DNA from: 40CM-4-68-19 sp036513415 | GTDB taxonomy: Bacteria; Myxococcota; Myxococcia; Myxococcales; 40CM-4-68-19 | DNA length: 7,464 bases | Assembly: GCA_036513415.1 (NCBI GenBank) | Contig: DATBZA010000117.1 | Span: 1-7,464 of the forward strand | Direction of reading: 5' to 3' | Shown: one piece after another, positions 5,463-7,464 of the stretch | Position numbering within the stretch: position 1 is the first letter of the stretch | How the letters are laid out: the number at the start of each line of letters is the position of its first letter | The notes under the pieces: model-generated | Seen by the model: only the letters and a program-made list of their open reading frames with translations | The model's database searches: none | What the model was told of the DNA's origin: nothing | Position numbers and translations under genes: made by a program

Positions 5463-6725
5463 CTACGAAGATGCGCCCTTCACGCGCCGGATGCCCGCCC
5501 CGAGCGCCGCCAGCTTCTTTTCCAGCGATTCGTAGCCACGATCCAGGTGGTAGACGCGATGGACCACGGTCTTTCCCTCCGCGCGCAGCCCAGCCAGCAC
5601 CAGCGAGGCGCTGGCGCGCAGGTCGGTGGCCATCACCGGCGCTCCCGACAGCCGGGAGACCCCCCGCACGACCGCCGTGTGCCCGTCGATGGCGATGTCC
5701 GCTCCCATGCGGACCAGCTCCTGCACGTGCATGAATCTGTTCTCGAATACCGTCTCCACCACCCGGGACGCGCCCCGGGCGACGGCCAGGCAGGCCATGA
5801 GCTGGGCCTGCAGATCGGTCGGAAACCCGGGGAAGGGAGCGGTGATGAAGTCCACCGCTTCCGGGCGCTCGGGCGCCGCGATGCGCAGGCCACCCTTCTC
5901 GACGGATACCTTGGCGCCGGCCTCGCGCATCTTGGCGATCGCCGCGTCGAGGTCGTCGGCGCGGGCGCCCCGCACCAGCACGTTGCCGCCCGTGATCATG
6001 GCCGCAGCGAGCAGCGTGCCGGCCTCGATGCGGTCCGGGATCACCTGGAGGTCCATGGGTCGCAGCGAGGTCACTCCACCGACCGTGATGATGCTGCTGC
6101 CGGCGCCGCCGATCCGGGCACCCATCGCGTTCAGGGCTTCCGCGAGGGCCACCACCTCGGGCTCCCGGGCGCAGTTCTCGAGGACCGTCTCGCCCTCCGC
6201 GAGAGCGGCCGCCATCATCAGATTTTCGGTCCCCGTGACGGTCGGCAGATCGAACAGGATCCTCGCCCCCCGCAAACGCGCTGCCGTGGCCTCGACGTAT
6301 CCGTGCGCCAGCTCGATCCGGGCTCCGAGAAGCTGCAGTCCTTTGAGGTGCTGGTCGATGGGACGCGCGCCGATGGCGCAGCCTCCGGGCAGCGACACTC
6401 GGGCGCGCCCGAACCGGGCAACCAGCGGCCCGAGGACCAACACGCTGGCGCGCATCGTCTTCACCAGCTCGTAGGGCGCCTCGGGCTTTGCGACCTGCTC
6501 CGCGTCGACCTGGAGGGTGGTGCCGTCGCGCTCCACGCGCGCCCCCATGTTTCCCAGGAGCCTCCCCAGCGTGCGGATGTCGGCGAGATCCGGCACTCCG
6601 CGGAACACGGATCGCCCCGGCGCCAGGAGCGCCGCCGCGATCTGCGGCAGGGTAGCGTTCTTGGACCCGGAGACCTGGACCTCGCCGGACAGCGGCTTCC
6701 CCCCGATGATCTCGATCGCGTCCAT
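5463..6725 (-). CDS. murA: UDP-N-acetylglucosamine 1-carboxyvinyltransferase (MurA)
   Basis: MurA transfers enolpyruvate from phosphoenolpyruvate to UDP-N-acetylglucosamine in the cytoplasm, the first committed step of peptidoglycan synthesis. The 420-residue length is typical and the protein aligns end to end with the family. The substrate-binding Lys22-Asn23 are in SGSKNATLP. The catalytic Cys116 is in LPGGCAIGARPIDQH (Cys115 in E. coli). Asp304 is in PGFPTDLQAQ, Asp368-Leu369 in MATDLRAS and Arg396 in HLDRGYE. All key catalytic residues are present, and Cys rather than Asp in the loop predicts fosfomycin sensitivity at the target level (inference). ATG 6725 directly follows the prmC stop and has AAGGA six bases upstream. 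prmC-murA adjacency is common in Deltaproteobacteria, usually with prfA further upstream, so the genes are probably co-transcribed. No second murA copy is visible here. Confidence 0.98.
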   Translation of the reverse strand: MDAIEIIGGKPLSGEVQVSGSKNATLPQIAAALLAPGRSVFRGVPDLADIRTLGRLLGNMGARVERDGTTLQVDAEQVAKPEAPYELVKTMRASVLVLGPLVARFGRARVSLPGGCAIGARPIDQHLKGLQLLGARIELAHGYVEATAARLRGARILFDLPTVTGTENLMMAAALAEGETVLENCAREPEVVALAEALNAMGARIGGAGSSIITVGGVTSLRPMDLQVIPDRIEAGTLLAAAMITGGNVLVRGARADDLDAAIAKMREAGAKVSVEKGGLRIAAPERPEAVDFITAPFPGFPTDLQAQLMACLAVARGASRVVETVFENRFMHVQELVRMGADIAIDGHTAVVRGVSRLSGAPVMATDLRASASLVLAGLRAEGKTVVHRVYHLDRGYESLEKKLAALGAGIRRVKGASS

Positions 6726-7464
6726 CTACCGTCCTTTCCCCAGCACGTGGCGCTCGAGGCCCGCCAGGTCGCGCTCGACTCGGACCTGCGAGAGGCCTGC
6801 GTCCCGCAGCATCTGCGCAACTGCCTCGCTCTGCGGCGGGTCGATCTCGGTCACGAACAATCCGCCGGGCACCAGCCAATCCGCAAGGCCGCTGACGATC
6901 CTCCGGATCACGAGTAGCCCGTCGGCGCCCCCGAACAGCGCCAGGTGCGGCTCAGCGAGGATCTCGGGTGCGAGCTTCTCTGCATGTGCGATGGGCACGT
7001 ACGGTGGATTCGCCGCGATGGCATGGTAACGGACCTGCTCGGGCAGCGCCGCGTACAGGTCTCCTTCGAGCACGCGCGCCCGGCCCAGGGCATGCGCCTC
7101 CGCGTTCCGCCGCGCTATTTCGACGGCTTCCGGCGAAAGTTCCACCAGGTCGACGCGGGCTTCCGGCCGCTCCGCCGCCACGGAAACGCCCACCGCGCCC
7201 GAGCCGGCGCAGAGGTCGAGGACCCGACCCGGGGCGCCCTTCTCCATCCGGTCGAGGACGATGCGCACCAGCAGCTCCGTCTCCGGGCGTGGGATGAAGA
7301 CGCCGGGTGCCACCAGGAAGCGGCGCCCGTAGAACTCCTTCGCCGAGAGGATGTACGCCACCGGCTCTCTTGCCCCACGCCGCTGGATCAGCGGCTTGAA
7401 TCGCGCGAGCTCGTCGGCGGTCACCGGCTTGTCGATGTCGATGTACAGGCGCAGGCGGTCACAG
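6726..7464 (-). CDS. prmC: Peptide chain release factor N5-glutamine methyltransferase PrmC (5' end outside window)
   Basis: PrmC methylates the glutamine of the GGQ motif in release factors RF1 and RF2 with S-adenosylmethionine. The visible 245 residues begin DRLRLYIDIDKPVTADEL, in frame up to the window edge, so roughly 40-50 N-terminal residues are missing; GTG at 7424 is internal, not the start. Visible motifs, numbered from that GTG, are IPRPETELLV (44-53), SAM-binding motif I DLCAGSGAVGVSVA (70-83), the catalytic NPPY (139-142), which holds the substrate glutamine, and EPHLALFGGADGL (158-170). The late motif reads TEIDPPQ where many relatives have E-x-G-x-x-Q, a minor variation. The stop TAG immediately precedes the murA ATG. 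The partner release factor gene prfA would be expected just upstream, outside the window. Confidence 0.96.
   Translation of the reverse strand, partial: CDRLRLYIDIDKPVTADELARFKPLIQRRGAREPVAYILSAKEFYGRRFLVAPGVFIPRPETELLVRIVLDRMEKGAPGRVLDLCAGSGAVGVSVAAERPEARVDLVELSPEAVEIARRNAEAHALGRARVLEGDLYAALPEQVRYHAIAANPPYVPIAHAEKLAPEILAEPHLALFGGADGLLVIRRIVSGLADWLVPGGLFVTEIDPPQSEAVAQMLRDAGLSQVRVERDLAGLERHVLGKGR
6732..6736 (-). promoter_or_regulatory. murA ribosome binding site inside the end of prmC
   Basis: The minus strand reads AAGGA within the last prmC codons, six bases before the murA ATG. Together with the abutting stop and start codons this fixes the murA start and supports coupled translation. Confidence 0.7.

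Noticed and set aside
5124..6917. Long open frames on both strands overlapping murA
   Set aside because: murA has every catalytic motif in one frame. The overlapping frames are low-complexity and have no family resemblance.

Overview
The window is very G+C-rich (about two thirds by eye), and every intact gene in it is on the minus strand. It looks like a myxobacterial (Myxococcota, former Deltaproteobacteria) chromosome or a close relative. That placement is an inference. It rests on the prmC-murA order, a lipoprotein built from four EPND-type pre-peptidase C-terminal (PPC) repeats, a two-domain zf-TFIIB protein, and a membrane-anchored TolB/FlgO-like TPR protein of a kind common in that group. 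No single feature is decisive.

Right part (3222-7464), the conserved side. Reading along the minus strand, the window opens inside prmC (release-factor glutamine methyltransferase, N-terminus cut off by the window edge). murA (UDP-GlcNAc enolpyruvyl transferase) follows with its ATG directly abutting the prmC stop. After a 97-bp gap holding a possible promoter comes a two-gene unit: a 136-residue protein with two zf-TFIIB domains, whose stop codon directly abuts the ATG of a 536-residue lipoprotein with four PPC-type repeats. A tRNA-Gly(CCC) gene follows, with its own good promoter (TTGACG, 17 bp, TAGCCT) beginning right after the lipoprotein stop codon.

Left part (1-3221), the accessory-looking side. 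Just past the 3' end of the tRNA is a gene for a replication-relaxation (Replic_Relax)-like protein, a family found mainly on plasmids and integrative elements. Its 3' end meets the truncated end of a degraded serine-hydrolase (beta-lactamase family) gene on the plus strand. That remnant keeps its ribosome binding site, signal peptide and SxxK motif but is broken by at least three frame changes. Only 47 bp away, diverging from it, starts a long gene for a membrane-anchored TolB/FlgO-like protein with TPR repeats, which runs off the left edge.

prmC and murA are housekeeping genes (translation termination and peptidoglycan synthesis). The zf-TFIIB/lipoprotein pair probably shares one transcript. 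The tRNA followed by a mobile-element-type gene and a truncated pseudogene suggests an old integration or deletion site. No integrase, attachment repeat, CRISPR array or recognisable defence system is visible, and I did not find a convincing new system in this window.
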